Assembly (NCBI RefSeq): GCF_003053845.1
Contig: NZ_QAYG01000014.1
Location: 1-64,000, forward strand
DNA from: Breoghania corrubedonensis
GTDB lineage: Bacteria > Pseudomonadota > Alphaproteobacteria > Rhizobiales > Stappiaceae
Direction of reading: 5' to 3'
Length of the DNA stretch: 64,000 nt
Made by a program: the position numbers and the translations under genes. Every line of letters begins with the position of its first letter. Position 1 is the first letter of the stretch. Of the stretch, positions 8,116-17,141 are shown piece by piece. Under the pieces are notes generated by a model, which was not told where the DNA came from, searched no databases, and saw nothing but the letters and a program-made list of their open reading frames with translations.

Positions 8116-9444
8116 ATGAGCACTCAGAAGATAGCCGTCATCGGATCGGGAATATCGGGGCTGTCCGCCGCCTGGCTCTTGTCCAAGCGCCATCAGGTGA
8201 CGCTTTACGAGGCCGGGAGCCATCTTGGCGGCCACGCCAACACCGTCGATGTGGACACCCTTGACGGCAGGATCGCGGTCGATACGGGTTTCATCGTCTA
8301 CAACGAACGCAACTATCCCAATCTTGTGGCGCTCTTCCGCCATCTCGGCGTCGCTTCCTGCGAGACGCAAATGAGCTTCGCCCTTTCATTGCAAGACGGG
8401 GCTTACGAATATGCCGGCGCCGGACTTGGCGGGTTTTTCGGTCAGCGCCGCAATCTAGCGCGCGCGTCGCACTGGCGCCTTTTGCGCGACATCTCCCGCT
8501 TTTTCGAAACCGCGCAGAAAAAAGTAGCCGCTTGCCCGCCCGACATGACGCTCGGCGCGTTCCTGACGCGCGAGGACTATTCGCAAACCTTTGTCGATGA
8601 CCACATCGTGCCGATGGGCGCGGCCATATGGTCGACTTCGATGACAGAAATGCTCGATTTTCCGGCGCGCAGCTTTGTCGATTTCTACGCCAACCACGGA
8701 ATGCTGCAGTTCAAGGACCGGCCCAACTGGCGAACGGTTACGGGGGGCAGCAGGAATTATGTCCATCGGCTGGTCCAGGACGGTGATTTCGAGATCTGTC
8801 ACGACAATGCGATCAAACGGGTCGTGCGGCATCCAGGTTATGTGCATATCGTTGATGCGCAGGGGGCGATCCGGCCCTTCGATCATGTGGTGATGGCAAC
8901 GCACGCTGATCAGGCACTGGCGATGATCGAGGCTCCGACACCTCGGGAGGAAAGGCTACTCGGCTCATTCTCCTATCAGGCCAATCGCGCCGTCCTGCAC
9001 CGCGATCCCCGCTGGATGCCGCGCCGCAAGCGCCTGTGGTCGAGCTGGAACTACCTCAAACGCGACGAAGGCGCGGAAAGCGAGCTCTGCGTCACCTACT
9101 GGATGAACCGCTTGCAGGGGCTGCCGTCGCACACAAATCTGTTCGTGACGCTCAATCCCTATGATGAAATCCATCCCAAGGCGACGGAGCGCGAATTCCT
9201 CTACGAGCATCCGGTGTTCGACAGGTCCGCGATGGCAGCTCAAAAGGACCTGTGGGCCTTGCAGGGCGAGCGGCGAACGTGGTTTTGCGGCAGCTATTTC
9301 GGCTATGGTTTCCATGAAGACGGGATCCAGAGCGGACTGGCCGTGGCCGAGGAACTGGGCGGCGTGCGACGGCCCTGGCAGGTGGCTGACGCCTCCGCTC
9401 GCATCGCGGCGCTGCGCCCGGTCGCCATCGAAGCGGCGGAATGA
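8116..9444 (+). CDS. FAD-dependent oxidoreductase (amine-oxidase-like NAD/FAD-binding protein)
   Basis: The 442-residue protein begins with an FAD-binding Rossmann motif (IAVIGSGISGLSAAWLL, then E of LYEAG), GGHA, and DTGFIVYNERNYPN. This subfamily of flavin amine-oxidase-like proteins is found next to DUF1365 and cyclopropane-fatty-acid synthase in sigma-E/ChrR regulons. The next gene overlaps its stop by 4 bp. It probably acts on membrane lipids modified after singlet-oxygen damage, but no substrate can be read from the sequence. A sigma-E-type promoter lies directly upstream. Confidence 0.87.
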   Translation: MSTQKIAVIGSGISGLSAAWLLSKRHQVTLYEAGSHLGGHANTVDVDTLDGRIAVDTGFIVYNERNYPNLVALFRHLGVASCETQMSFALSLQDGAYEYAGAGLGGFFGQRRNLARASHWRLLRDISRFFETAQKKVAACPPDMTLGAFLTREDYSQTFVDDHIVPMGAAIWSTSMTEMLDFPARSFVDFYANHGMLQFKDRPNWRTVTGGSRNYVHRLVQDGDFEICHDNAIKRVVRHPGYVHIVDAQGAIRPFDHVVMATHADQALAMIEAPTPREERLLGSFSYQANRAVLHRDPRWMPRRKRLWSSWNYLKRDEGAESELCVTYWMNRLQGLPSHTNLFVTLNPYDEIHPKATEREFLYEHPVFDRSAMAAQKDLWALQGERRTWFCGSYFGYGFHEDGIQSGLAVAEELGGVRRPWQVADASARIAALRPVAIEAAE

Positions 9445-10226
9445 GCATGATCACAGAAGCCCTCTACAGCGGAACGGTGGTCCACACCAGGCTGCGCCCG
9501 TGTTCGCACACGTTGCGATACAAGGTGTTCGCCCTGTTGTTCGATTGCGACGAGCTTGCGGGCCTCACCCGGCGACTCCGCCTGTTTTCTCACAACAGGT
9601 TCAACCTGTTCAGTTTTTACGATCGAGATCATGGCGACGGAACCCCGATCCGTTCCTACCTGCAGGGCCTCGCCGCGCAATCGGGGCATGGGCAGAACAT
9701 CCGCCGCTTCGTGATGCTCTGCTACCCGCGCATTCTCGGGTACGCCTTCAATCCGCTGACGGTCTATTTCGGCCTCGATACCGAGGAACGCGCGCGCCTT
9801 GTCGTCTATGAGGTCAACAACACCTTCGGGCAACGAAAGACCTATGTGATCCCGGTCGCCGATGATGAGCGGGGCCTGATTTTCCAAAGCTGCCGGAAGG
9901 AATTCTATGTCTCTCCCTTCAACCCGGTCGAGGGCACCTACAGCTTCCGTGTCACGCCCCCCGGTGAGGCTCTGACCGTCGGCGTTGCGCTGAAGAACAC
10001 ATCGGGGCCGGTTCTCAAGACCCATTTCCGGGCCAAGCGGAACGCCTTGAGTGATCGCAATCTGCTGCGCGCCCTGGGGCGTACAGGCTGGATGACCGCA
10101 AAAGTGATGATCGCAATCCACTACGAAGCGGCCCGGCTCTGGCTCAAGGGTCTTCGCCTCGCTCCGCGCCCCCCGGCTCCCGACACTCCCGTGACCTTCG
10201 CCAAATCTCCAAGGGAAAGTTCCTGA
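9441..10226 (+). CDS. DUF1365 domain protein
   Basis: A 261-residue DUF1365 protein (HTRLRPCSHTLRYKVF, FNLFSFYDRDHGDG, YPRILGYAFNPLTVYF, EVNNTFGQR). It overlaps the FAD oxidoreductase by 4 bp and ends 3 bp before the cyclopropane-fatty-acid synthase gene, so the three are one transcription unit. In Rhodobacter the equivalent genes belong to the RpoE-ChrR singlet-oxygen response and have been linked to ChrR turnover and fatty-acid modification. The reaction of this protein is not known to me. Confidence 0.87.
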   Translation: MSMITEALYSGTVVHTRLRPCSHTLRYKVFALLFDCDELAGLTRRLRLFSHNRFNLFSFYDRDHGDGTPIRSYLQGLAAQSGHGQNIRRFVMLCYPRILGYAFNPLTVYFGLDTEERARLVVYEVNNTFGQRKTYVIPVADDERGLIFQSCRKEFYVSPFNPVEGTYSFRVTPPGEALTVGVALKNTSGPVLKTHFRAKRNALSDRNLLRALGRTGWMTAKVMIAIHYEAARLWLKGLRLAPRPPAPDTPVTFAKSPRESS

Positions 10227-10229
10227 GAA

Positions 10230-11465
10230 ATGCTCGAAGACCTGACTGTCGACGCGGCGGTGCGCGCACGCGTACTGCGCAATCCGATCGAAAGCACCAT
10301 CAAATGGGGAATCCGCAGGGTTCTGCGCTGGGTTCCAACCGGATCGATCGTTCTCGCATTTCCCTCGGGCGACACGATGAGGTTTGGCCGGCCGGGCAAC
10401 GAGAGCGAGCCTTTCCTGAGGTTCCGCAATTATCGTTCGTTTGCGAAGATCATCCGTGGCGGCGCGATCGGCTTCGCCGAAGCCTACATGGATGGCGATA
10501 TCGATTGCTCGGACCTCACCGGCCTGTTCCGGTTCTTTCTGCGCAACCGAGCCGATTTCGAACACAACATGCGCATGCTTTCCAGAGCGAGACGCATTGA
10601 CCGTCTCGCGCATCAGATGCGGCGCAATTCGCGCCGCGGCAGCCGCCGCAACATTGCCGAGCACTACGACCTGGGCAATGCCTTCTATCGCTTGTGGCTT
10701 GATCCGACGATGCTCTATTCGAGCGGATTGTATGCCGATGGCATCGACACGCTGGAAGAAGCCCAAACCGCCAAGCTGCAACGTATTCTCGACCTGCTCG
10801 ACCTCGCCGGCGGCGAGAAGATCCTGGAAGTGGGAAGCGGCTGGGGCGCATTTGCCATCGAGGCCGCCGCGACCCGCGCAGCGAGCGTGACGGGCCTTAC
10901 CCTGTCGCACGAGCAACTCGCCCATGCGCGAGAGCGAACGCGCGACGCTGGTCTCGATGCGGCCTGCGACTTCCGGCTTCAGGATTATCGCGACGTCACC
11001 GGCACCTTCGACCGGATCGTCTCGATCGAGATGATCGAAGCCGTAGGCGAGGCCTACTGGCCACAATATTTCACCGTTCTGAGAGACCGTTTGAAGCCCG
11101 GCGGCACCGCCGTTATCCAGGCCATCACCATCAAGGAAGAGCGGTTCGGGCACTACCGCAATTCAACCGATTTCATTCAGCGCCACGTTTTCCCCGGCGG
11201 CATGTTGCCGACGCCCGGCATCATGGAAACACAGGCCAAAGCGGCCGGGCTGACACTCGATCTGAGCGAGCGGTTCGGGCTGTCCTATGCCAGGACGCTG
11301 CACGAATGGGCCCGACGTTTCGAAGCCGCATGGCCGGAAATTACGAAGCTCGGATTCGACGGCCATTTCCGCCGGCGCTGGCGCTACTATCTCGCCTATT
11401 GCGAGGCCGGCTTCCTGGAAGGCGCTGTCGACGTCGGCTTCTATCGATTGAGAAAGCCCTCGTGA
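10230..11465 (+). CDS. cfa: Cyclopropane-fatty-acyl-phospholipid synthase family methyltransferase
   Basis: The 411-residue protein has an N-terminal lipid-binding region and a SAM-dependent methyltransferase domain (KILEVGSGWGAFAIEAA around 195-211). CFA-family signatures are EHYDLGNAFYRLWLDPTMLYSSG, MIEAVGEAYW and FIQRHVFPGG. It transfers a methylene or methyl group to unsaturated acyl chains of membrane phospholipids. It is the last gene of the sigma-E-controlled operon, converging on the SDR gene with a 15-bp gap. In related bacteria such proteins can act in methylated or furan fatty-acid formation, so a plain cyclopropane product should not be assumed. Confidence 0.9.
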   Translation: MLEDLTVDAAVRARVLRNPIESTIKWGIRRVLRWVPTGSIVLAFPSGDTMRFGRPGNESEPFLRFRNYRSFAKIIRGGAIGFAEAYMDGDIDCSDLTGLFRFFLRNRADFEHNMRMLSRARRIDRLAHQMRRNSRRGSRRNIAEHYDLGNAFYRLWLDPTMLYSSGLYADGIDTLEEAQTAKLQRILDLLDLAGGEKILEVGSGWGAFAIEAAATRAASVTGLTLSHEQLAHARERTRDAGLDAACDFRLQDYRDVTGTFDRIVSIEMIEAVGEAYWPQYFTVLRDRLKPGGTAVIQAITIKEERFGHYRNSTDFIQRHVFPGGMLPTPGIMETQAKAAGLTLDLSERFGLSYARTLHEWARRFEAAWPEITKLGFDGHFRRRWRYYLAYCEAGFLEGAVDVGFYRLRKPS

Positions 11466-11480
11466 ACGCGACCGGACCTT

Positions 11481-12245
11481 TCAGCCTTTCAGGATGAAAG
11501 CCCCGATCGCCCGAAAATAGAGCCAGTTGGGCAGCAGGCGCAGCAGCTTCATCTGAGCGGCGAAGAAGCGCGGAAAGGCGATCTCGAACTTTCCGCGCTC
11601 AAGCCCCGACACAATGTATTCGGCGGCTTGCCTGGCTCCAATGAGACCCGGCATTGGAAACGGATTGTCACGCGTCATCGGCGTGTCGACAAAACCGGGA
11701 TTGACCACCGAAACCATGATGCCGCGCGGGGCCAGTTCGGTATTCAACGTTTCCGCCAGATTGATCAACGCCGCCTTGGTCGGGCCATAGGCGAGCGAGC
11801 GCGGCAATCCGCGATACCCGGCGACGGACGCGACGATGGCGATATGGCCACGTCCACGCGCCAGCATGCGCGGCAGCAGTGCGTTCAAGGCGTTCATGAC
11901 GCCCATGAAATTGACCTCCACGCCGGTGCGCACAGCCGCAAGATCGAATTCGTCGACACTCATCAGCGCCCAGGCGCCGGCATTCAGGACCGCCAGATCG
12001 ATATTGCCGCCCCGGTCCTCGACCTCCGAAACGCAGGCGGAAACCGCCTCGGCGTCCGTCACATCCACCGCATAGCCATGGATGTTCGTCGCATTGGCCG
12101 CGAGATCAACCAGCTTGTCGCTCGAGCGGGCCGAGACCGCCACGTGATCCGCTCGGTCGTCGAACAGGCGCGCCAGCTCAAGGCCGATGCCGGAGCTCGC
12201 ACCGGTGATCCACACGGTCTTCCACTGCGCTTGCGTCTGTTTCAT
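11481..12245 (-). CDS. Short-chain dehydrogenase/reductase in the rpoE-chrR operon
   Basis: A 254-residue classical SDR: cofactor motif TGASSGIG near the N-terminus, NAG at about 90, and the catalytic pattern S...Y-x-x-x-K in YGPTK. I use ATG 12245 rather than an upstream start that would run into chrR. It begins 5 bp after the chrR stop, so rpoE, chrR and this gene form one operon. Short-chain dehydrogenases of this type accompany the rpoE-chrR locus in other alphaproteobacteria. The substrate is unknown; a lipid aldehyde or ketone would fit the lipid-modification neighbours. Confidence 0.88.
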   Translation of the reverse strand: MKQTQAQWKTVWITGASSGIGLELARLFDDRADHVAVSARSSDKLVDLAANATNIHGYAVDVTDAEAVSACVSEVEDRGGNIDLAVLNAGAWALMSVDEFDLAAVRTGVEVNFMGVMNALNALLPRMLARGRGHIAIVASVAGYRGLPRSLAYGPTKAALINLAETLNTELAPRGIMVSVVNPGFVDTPMTRDNPFPMPGLIGARQAAEYIVSGLERGKFEIAFPRFFAAQMKLLRLLPNWLYFRAIGAFILKG

Positions 12246-12250
12246 CGCCC

Positions 12251-12922
12251 TCAGATCCCGACCAGCGGCTGCAACAACCGGCTGAAGATACCCTTGAACC
12301 GCGTCGGAGCTTCTGTCGCGACAAGACAGACACATGGCTCACCTGGCTCCACCCGCGGCTGGTGCTCGACATGTTCATCGAGGTCCGCAAGGTCGCCCGG
12401 TCCGAAGCGGCCCAAAGCATCGCGATAGGCGCCGGAGAGGATCAACGTCATTTCGGTGCCGCCGTGACCATGCTCCGGCACCGCTTTGCCTGGCTCGATC
12501 TTGAGCATGTAGAGCGCGGAGCGCGTCGGTGTGGAAAGCGCTATCTTGTGCCGGCGAACACCGGGCGCTACTGTTTTCCAGGAAATATCGGCAAGCCGCG
12601 TTCCGATGTAGCGCTGCAGCGTCGAGGGAACATCCTGTTTCCCGCCGCGGAGTGCAATGGGAGGCGCGGCAAGGATTGTCTCGCCCGATGCTTCCGCTTC
12701 ATCGATGCGGCACATGATCCGGGAAAACGCGCCATCGGAAACGGTCGCCATCTCGCTTTCTTCCAGCAGCCGCCCGCCAATGTCCTCGGCAATGCGCAAC
12801 TCGCGACGGCATTCATCGCACATGGCAAGATGCGCGGCGACGACAACCGAGAATGCCTCGTCAAGGTCGCCACTCGCGTAGCGAAGCAACGTCGTTTGAT
12901 CAAGATGATGCAGGATGGTCAT
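12251..12922 (-). CDS. chrR: ChrR-family zinc anti-sigma factor
   Basis: The 223-residue protein matches ChrR in both domains. The N-terminal anti-sigma domain has the zinc ligands H6-x24-H31-x3-C35-x2-C38, the same numbers as in Rhodobacter sphaeroides. The C-terminal cupin domain has H151, H153, E157 and H187, with C197 and C199 nearby, all offset by ten from the Rhodobacter metal and redox residues. It binds RpoE and releases it when singlet oxygen is present. It overlaps rpoE by 4 bp, which allows stoichiometric production. Confidence 0.95.
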   Translation of the reverse strand: MTILHHLDQTTLLRYASGDLDEAFSVVVAAHLAMCDECRRELRIAEDIGGRLLEESEMATVSDGAFSRIMCRIDEAEASGETILAAPPIALRGGKQDVPSTLQRYIGTRLADISWKTVAPGVRRHKIALSTPTRSALYMLKIEPGKAVPEHGHGGTEMTLILSGAYRDALGRFGPGDLADLDEHVEHQPRVEPGEPCVCLVATEAPTRFKGIFSRLLQPLVGI

Positions 12923-13518
12923 TTGAGGACCTCCAGCTTTCCCTTCAGCTTCGTGTAGGCAAGGCGCATGCGGGATTTCACCGTCCCAAGCGGCAGCTCG
13001 AGTTTCGCGGCGATCTCGCTTTGAGCCATGTCGTGGACATAGGCATATTCGATGATACGGCGTTGTTCGTCCGGTAGCTCATCAAGGGCCCTCGCGACGT
13101 GTTCGGCACGTTGACTGGCAAAGGCCCTATCCTCGCCATCAGCCATCCCGGAAGCCAGTTCGATCTCGTCCAGATCCAGATAAGGCTGGGACGAAGCACG
13201 GCGTAGACGGTCGATGCGGGCATTCCGCGCAATCGTGTAGATCCATGTGCTGACCGGCCCGCGCTCCGGCGCATAAAGCCGCGCCTTGCGCCACACCGTC
13301 ATCATGACCTCCTGAACGAGGTCTTCCGCAAACTCATGGTCCGCACCGGCTCTCAACATGACGGACTTCACGCGCGGTCCGAAGTACTGAAACAGCGACT
13401 TGAACGCATCGCGGTCCTGCCGTAACGCGACCTGTGCGATGAGCATTTGGTGATCTTCCATCGTCAAGTCTGGCACCGCGCAGTCCGGATCATGAATTGC
13501 TCTTGAAGCCGCCTGCAT
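12919..13518 (-). CDS. rpoE: ECF RNA polymerase sigma factor RpoE (singlet-oxygen response)
   Basis: A 199-residue group-IV sigma factor with region 2 (DLVQEVMMTVWRKARLY, TWIYTIARNARIDRLRR) and region 4 (LDELPDEQRRIIEYAYVHDMA...LPLGTVKSRMRLA). I choose ATG 13518. A longer frame reaches 13545 but would overlap the -10 of the candidate promoter, while 13518 has AAAGG about 9 bases upstream. The adjacent chrR identifies it as the ECF11 type. A TGATCC-N18-TACTT promoter just upstream suggests autoregulation. Confidence 0.94.
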   Translation of the reverse strand: MQAASRAIHDPDCAVPDLTMEDHQMLIAQVALRQDRDAFKSLFQYFGPRVKSVMLRAGADHEFAEDLVQEVMMTVWRKARLYAPERGPVSTWIYTIARNARIDRLRRASSQPYLDLDEIELASGMADGEDRAFASQRAEHVARALDELPDEQRRIIEYAYVHDMAQSEIAAKLELPLGTVKSRMRLAYTKLKGKLEVLK

Positions 13519-13542
13519 GTCTGCACCTTTGTCTATTCGGCG

Positions 13543-13572
13543 CAAGTACGCAGTCGGTGGGGAATCGGATCA
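13543..13572 (-). promoter_or_regulatory. Candidate autoregulatory RpoE promoter
   Basis: On the minus strand TGATCC (13572-13567) is followed by an 18-base spacer and TACTT (13548-13544). The spacer ends in CGACTGCG, the same eight bases as in the promoter at 8061-8090. The predicted transcription start lies about 20 bp before the ATG chosen for rpoE. Confidence 0.78.
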
Positions 13573-14416
13573 CAAAAAACGAAGTTTTGTCATATCCAGG
13601 CAGCCGCGCCACCCGCCTGGAAGGACGTCAAGAACAAGCGGCTCTGGCTGACGCGTCGCCGCTCGAGCGGACCCCACACTGCAGATCGGAACCGGCAATA
13701 TCGAAGACTTTGGGAGTTTCGTCTCGAAAATGAAGAGCCTCACCACCCAGTCGCCTTTTCACCAATCCACAACGGCACTTGAACATAACAAACGGCTATT
13801 CGCGACTCCGCGACCACGCGCCCCAGGTAATCTCCAGCTGGTTCGGAAAGTAATAAAGGCATTCTTGATCGCATCTTATTGCCTTCTCCCGACAACTTAA
13901 TAGAAACACCCACTGCAAAGTTACGCATTATTTTCATTTAAAATTTCGAGTTTCACAAAATTTACATTCAATTCAACGAAGTATATACTTACGTAGCTTT
14001 CATTCTAATTTCATAGCCAAGAATAGAAAAACTATCCGCGGCTTGATTGGCGCCTTGAGATCGCTTATTCAACGACGTCAGAGCTTTTGAGAGCGGTTTC
14101 CGTTTCCTCCCACCTGCGGAACGGTTCTCAGGGCTGTCCGGGTCTGGAGCACGAAGCCGCGAGCCTCCTCTTGCAGCGCTTTTCCGTTCTGATCCGGAGC
14201 CAATTCCATATCGGGGCCGGGCTGATCCGTCCGGCACCATCACGACAGTCCGTTGTGCAGGACCGATTGCTGCAATGGGGGCAAAAGAGGACCGTCGTTC
14301 TCTTGCAGTCCCATCACCGCGCAGCGTCCGCGCTCAGGGGACGTGTGAGCGGAGTTGGCCATCGCCACCCATTCAAGTTCGGCGGGCCTCCACCGAACGT
14401 CACTGAAGAGTTCTTG
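13573..14416. other. Gene-poor 0.84-kb gap with an AT-rich core
   Basis: I see no convincing gene here. Bases about 13780-14040 are markedly AT-rich compared with the rest of the window (runs such as CATTTAAAATTTCG and GTATATACTTACG), while 14050-14416 returns to normal composition. No SAM-I or SAM-II riboswitch consensus was found before metN. Two small hairpins (CGTCC...GGACG at about 14327-14345 and GTTCGG...CCGAAC at about 14378-14399) precede the metN start. The AT-rich part may hold promoters or be foreign DNA. Confidence 0.5.
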
Positions 14417-15496
14417 ATGGCAAACGAAAGCGCGTTGCCTGAAACCGACCCGATGCTCGTGTTCGAAGGTGTCACGAAGGAATTTCCTGCGACACACAAG
14501 GGCGAGAACGGCTTCAAGGCACTGAACGGCGTCGACTACACCGTGCCGCGCGGTACGATCACCGGCATTATCGGACGCTCTGGCGCCGGTAAATCCACGC
14601 TGGTGCGGCTGGTCAACGGACTGGAAAAGCCGACAAACGGCCGTGTGCTCGTTGACGGAACCGATGTCACGAAACTGAGCGGCGGCAGCCTCAGAACGCT
14701 GCGGCGCTCGGTCGGCATGATCTTCCAGCACTTCAACTTGTTGTCCTCGCGTACCGTGTTCGACAATGTCGCCATGCCGCTCGAAATCGCCGGCATGCCC
14801 GCAAAGGCGATCAAGGCCAAGATCGAGCCGCTGATCGATATGGTTGGCCTTTCCGACAAGCTGGACCGGTATCCCGCCGAGCTCTCCGGCGGTCAGAAAC
14901 AGCGTGTCGGCATAGCGCGGGCGCTTGCCACCGATCCGAAGTTGCTTCTTTCCGACGAGGCGACCTCCGCCCTCGATCCCGAAACCACGCAGCACATTCT
15001 GGATCTGCTGAAGACGATCAACCGGGAACTCGGTCTGACCGTGCTCCTGATCACCCACGAGATGGAAGTGGTCAAGACGGCGACGTCCCGGGTTGCCGTC
15101 ATGGACGGAGGCAAGATCGTCGAAAGCGGCCGTACCTTCGATGTCTTCCTCAGGCCGCAGCATGCCACGACGCAGACCCTGCTTGCCTCCATGCCCGGCA
15201 CCGGACTTCCCGACTGGATCAAGCGCAAGGTGAAAGACAGCCCGGCACCGGGCGATGACGCCCTGGTGCGGCTCACATTCTTCGGCGATACGGCTGACCA
15301 GCCTCTGGTCGCACGGTTGACGAAGGAGCTCGGCCTCGATGTCCGCATCATGTCGGGCACCGTGGACGAGATCGCCGGCGATCCGTTCGGAAATCTCGTC
15401 ATCGCCTATTCCGCCGAGCCCGGCGTCATGGAGCAGGCACGGGCGTTTTTTGCAAAGACCGGACTTGTGGCCGAGGAGGTTGGCTATGTCGATTGA
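14417..15496 (+). CDS. metN: Methionine ABC transporter ATP-binding protein
   Basis: A 359-residue ATPase with Walker [10 protein letters not shown], signature LSGGQKQR, a [10 protein letters not shown] Walker B region, and a C-terminal NIL ligand-binding domain (about 275-359) typical of MetN, which gives allosteric inhibition by methionine. The start is ATG 14417; longer frames extend upstream without coding character. It overlaps metI by 11 bp and forms the metNIQ operon. The substrate is D- or L-methionine or related compounds, inferred from family membership. Confidence 0.93.
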   Translation: MANESALPETDPMLVFEGVTKEFPATHKGENGFKALNGVDYTVPRGTITGIIGRSGAGKSTLVRLVNGLEKPTNGRVLVDGTDVTKLSGGSLRTLRRSVGMIFQHFNLLSSRTVFDNVAMPLEIAGMPAKAIKAKIEPLIDMVGLSDKLDRYPAELSGGQKQRVGIARALATDPKLLLSDEATSALDPETTQHILDLLKTINRELGLTVLLITHEMEVVKTATSRVAVMDGGKIVESGRTFDVFLRPQHATTQTLLASMPGTGLPDWIKRKVKDSPAPGDDALVRLTFFGDTADQPLVARLTKELGLDVRIMSGTVDEIAGDPFGNLVIAYSAEPGVMEQARAFFAKTGLVAEEVGYVD

Positions 15497-16154
15497 TATG
15501 CTTGTAAACCTGCTTGCCAAGGGCCTCTGGCAGACCGTCTACATGGTCTTCGTCTCCGGGCTGATAGGGACCGCCATCGGCCTGCCCATCGGCGTGTTTC
15601 TCGCGACCAGCGGCAAGGGGGAGCTGTTTGCGGCCCCCGGCTGGAACCGTGTCATCGGCCTGATCGTCAACGCGACGAGGTCCACGCCCTTCATCATTCT
15701 GGTGGTGGCAATCATCCCCTTCACCCGGATCATAGCCGGCACCTCCATCGGCACGCGCGCGGCGATCGTGCCGCTGACCATCGCCACCATCCCCTTTGTG
15801 GCCCGCCTGATCGAAGGCGCCATCCGTGAGGTCGACAAGGGCCTGGTGGAAGCTGCCAGGGCCATGGGCGCAACGCCGTTGCAGATCGTCACCAAGGTTC
15901 TGCTCGCCGAGGCCATGCCGTCGATCGCCCTCGGCATCACACTCACCATCGTCAGCCTCATCGGCTACTCGGCCATGGTCGGCGCCGTCGGCGGCGGCGG
16001 CCTTGGCGACCTCGGCATCCGCTACGGCTACCAGCGCTTCATGCCAGAGGTCATGCTGGCGGTGGTTGTCGTTCTCATCGTTCTCGTTCAGGCGGTGCAA
16101 AGCGCGGGCGATGCCCTGGCGCGTCGTTTCGACAAGCGCAACCGCAAGTCCTGA
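15486..16154 (+). CDS. metI: Methionine ABC transporter permease
   Basis: The 222-residue permease has about five membrane helices and the EAA-type coupling motif [24 protein letters not shown] that contacts Met[21 protein letters not shown] near the C-terminus is characteristic of MetI. The start at ATG 15486 lies inside the end of metN, giving coupled translation. A longer in-frame extension back to 15339 is a shadow of metN and is excluded. Confidence 0.94.
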   Translation: MSIDMLVNLLAKGLWQTVYMVFVSGLIGTAIGLPIGVFLATSGKGELFAAPGWNRVIGLIVNATRSTPFIILVVAIIPFTRIIAGTSIGTRAAIVPLTIATIPFVARLIEGAIREVDKGLVEAARAMGATPLQIVTKVLLAEAMPSIALGITLTIVSLIGYSAMVGAVGGGGLGDLGIRYGYQRFMPEVMLAVVVVLIVLVQAVQSAGDALARRFDKRNRKS

Positions 16155-16179
16155 CCCTCACCAATCAAGGGAGAAATTC

Positions 16180-16962
16180 ATGAAAAGACTGACCACAGTC
16201 GTCTCCGTCGCCGCCGCGCTGCTAAGCGCGGGTTATGCCCATGCCGAAACCAAAAAGGTTGGCGTCACCACCGGGCCGCACGCTCAGATCGTGGAGAAGG
16301 TGAAGGAAGTGGCCGCCACCAAGGGGCTCGATCTCGACGTGATCGAGTTCACCGACTACGTCATGCCGAACCAGGCACTGGCCGACGGCGACCTGGACAT
16401 CAACTCGTTCCAGCATCAGCCCTACCTGGACAATCAGGTTGCGGACCGCGGCTTCGATCTCGTCAGCGTTGCGAAATCGGTCAACTTCCCCATGGCCGGC
16501 TATTCCAACAAGGTGAAGTCCAAGGACGAAATCCCGGACGGCGCGACCTTCGCGCTGCCGAACGATCCGAGCAACGGCGGCCGCGCGCTTCTGATGCTGG
16601 AAGACCAGGGCCTGATCAAGCTGACCAAGGACATTGGCGTCAGGGCGACCGTCGCGAACGTGATCGACAATCCGCACGATTATCAGTTCATCGAGCTGGA
16701 CGCCGCTCAGTTGCCGCGGTCTCTCGATGACGTCGACGTCGCGCTGATCAACACCAACTATGCGCTTGATGCCGGCCTGAACCCGGTCGAGGATTCTCTC
16801 TTCCGCGAAAGCACCAAGGCGCCGTATGTCGGCATCATTGCGGTTCGTTCAAAGGACAAGGACGCGGCGTGGGTGAAGACGTTCGTCGAAAGCTACCACA
16901 GCCCCGAGGTGAAAGCCTTCATCGAAAAGCAGTTCAAGGGCGCGATCACCCCGACGTGGTGA
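16180..16962 (+). CDS. metQ: Methionine-binding protein MetQ/NlpA family
   Basis: The 260-residue binding protein has a Sec signal peptide ending AHA near residue 22 and no lipobox cysteine, so it appears to be a soluble periplasmic protein rather than the lipoprotein found in enterobacteria. Conserved NlpA features are TGPHAQIVEKVKEVA, FTDYVMPNQALADGDLDINSFQH and ALINTNYALDAGL. It follows metI by 25 bp with AAGGGAGA as ribosome-binding site and is followed by a strong terminator. Confidence 0.93.
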   Translation: MKRLTTVVSVAAALLSAGYAHAETKKVGVTTGPHAQIVEKVKEVAATKGLDLDVIEFTDYVMPNQALADGDLDINSFQHQPYLDNQVADRGFDLVSVAKSVNFPMAGYSNKVKSKDEIPDGATFALPNDPSNGGRALLMLEDQGLIKLTKDIGVRATVANVIDNPHDYQFIELDAAQLPRSLDDVDVALINTNYALDAGLNPVEDSLFRESTKAPYVGIIAVRSKDKDAAWVKTFVESYHSPEVKAFIEKQFKGAITPTW

Positions 16963-17027
16963 TGTTTCCAGGTCCGGTTGTCGCACCGTGAAGCACCGCC
17001 GCAAGGGCTTGCAATGATGGATTGAGA

Positions 17028-17063
17028 AAACTCCCCGCCCGGGTTGGGCGGGGAGTTTTTTTT
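17028..17063 (+). terminator. Rho-independent terminator of metNIQ
   Basis: ACTCCCCGCCC (17030-17040) pairs perfectly with GGGCGGGGAGT (17046-17056) across a GGGTT loop and is followed by a run of eight T. It lies 66 bp after the metQ stop. Confidence 0.93.
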
Positions 17064-17141
17064 GTTGCCGACACCCGCATTGAAAACCGGACCAGGGGCG
17101 GTCGGCTTTTGAAAACCGCAAGCCGGACGCCTGCGCGCCCC

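Noticed and set aside
9303-11153. Very long (616-residue) minus-strand open frame
   Set aside because: It is antisense to DUF1365 and the cyclopropane-fatty-acid synthase gene and reflects GC-rich third positions, not a gene.
13740-13937. 65-residue minus-strand reading frame in the AT-rich gap
   Set aside because: No ribosome-binding site, no recognisable domain, and composition driven by AT-rich DNA.
14050-14416. SAM riboswitch before metNIQ
   Set aside because: Neither SAM-I nor SAM-II conserved sequence blocks could be found; only two short unrelated hairpins are present.
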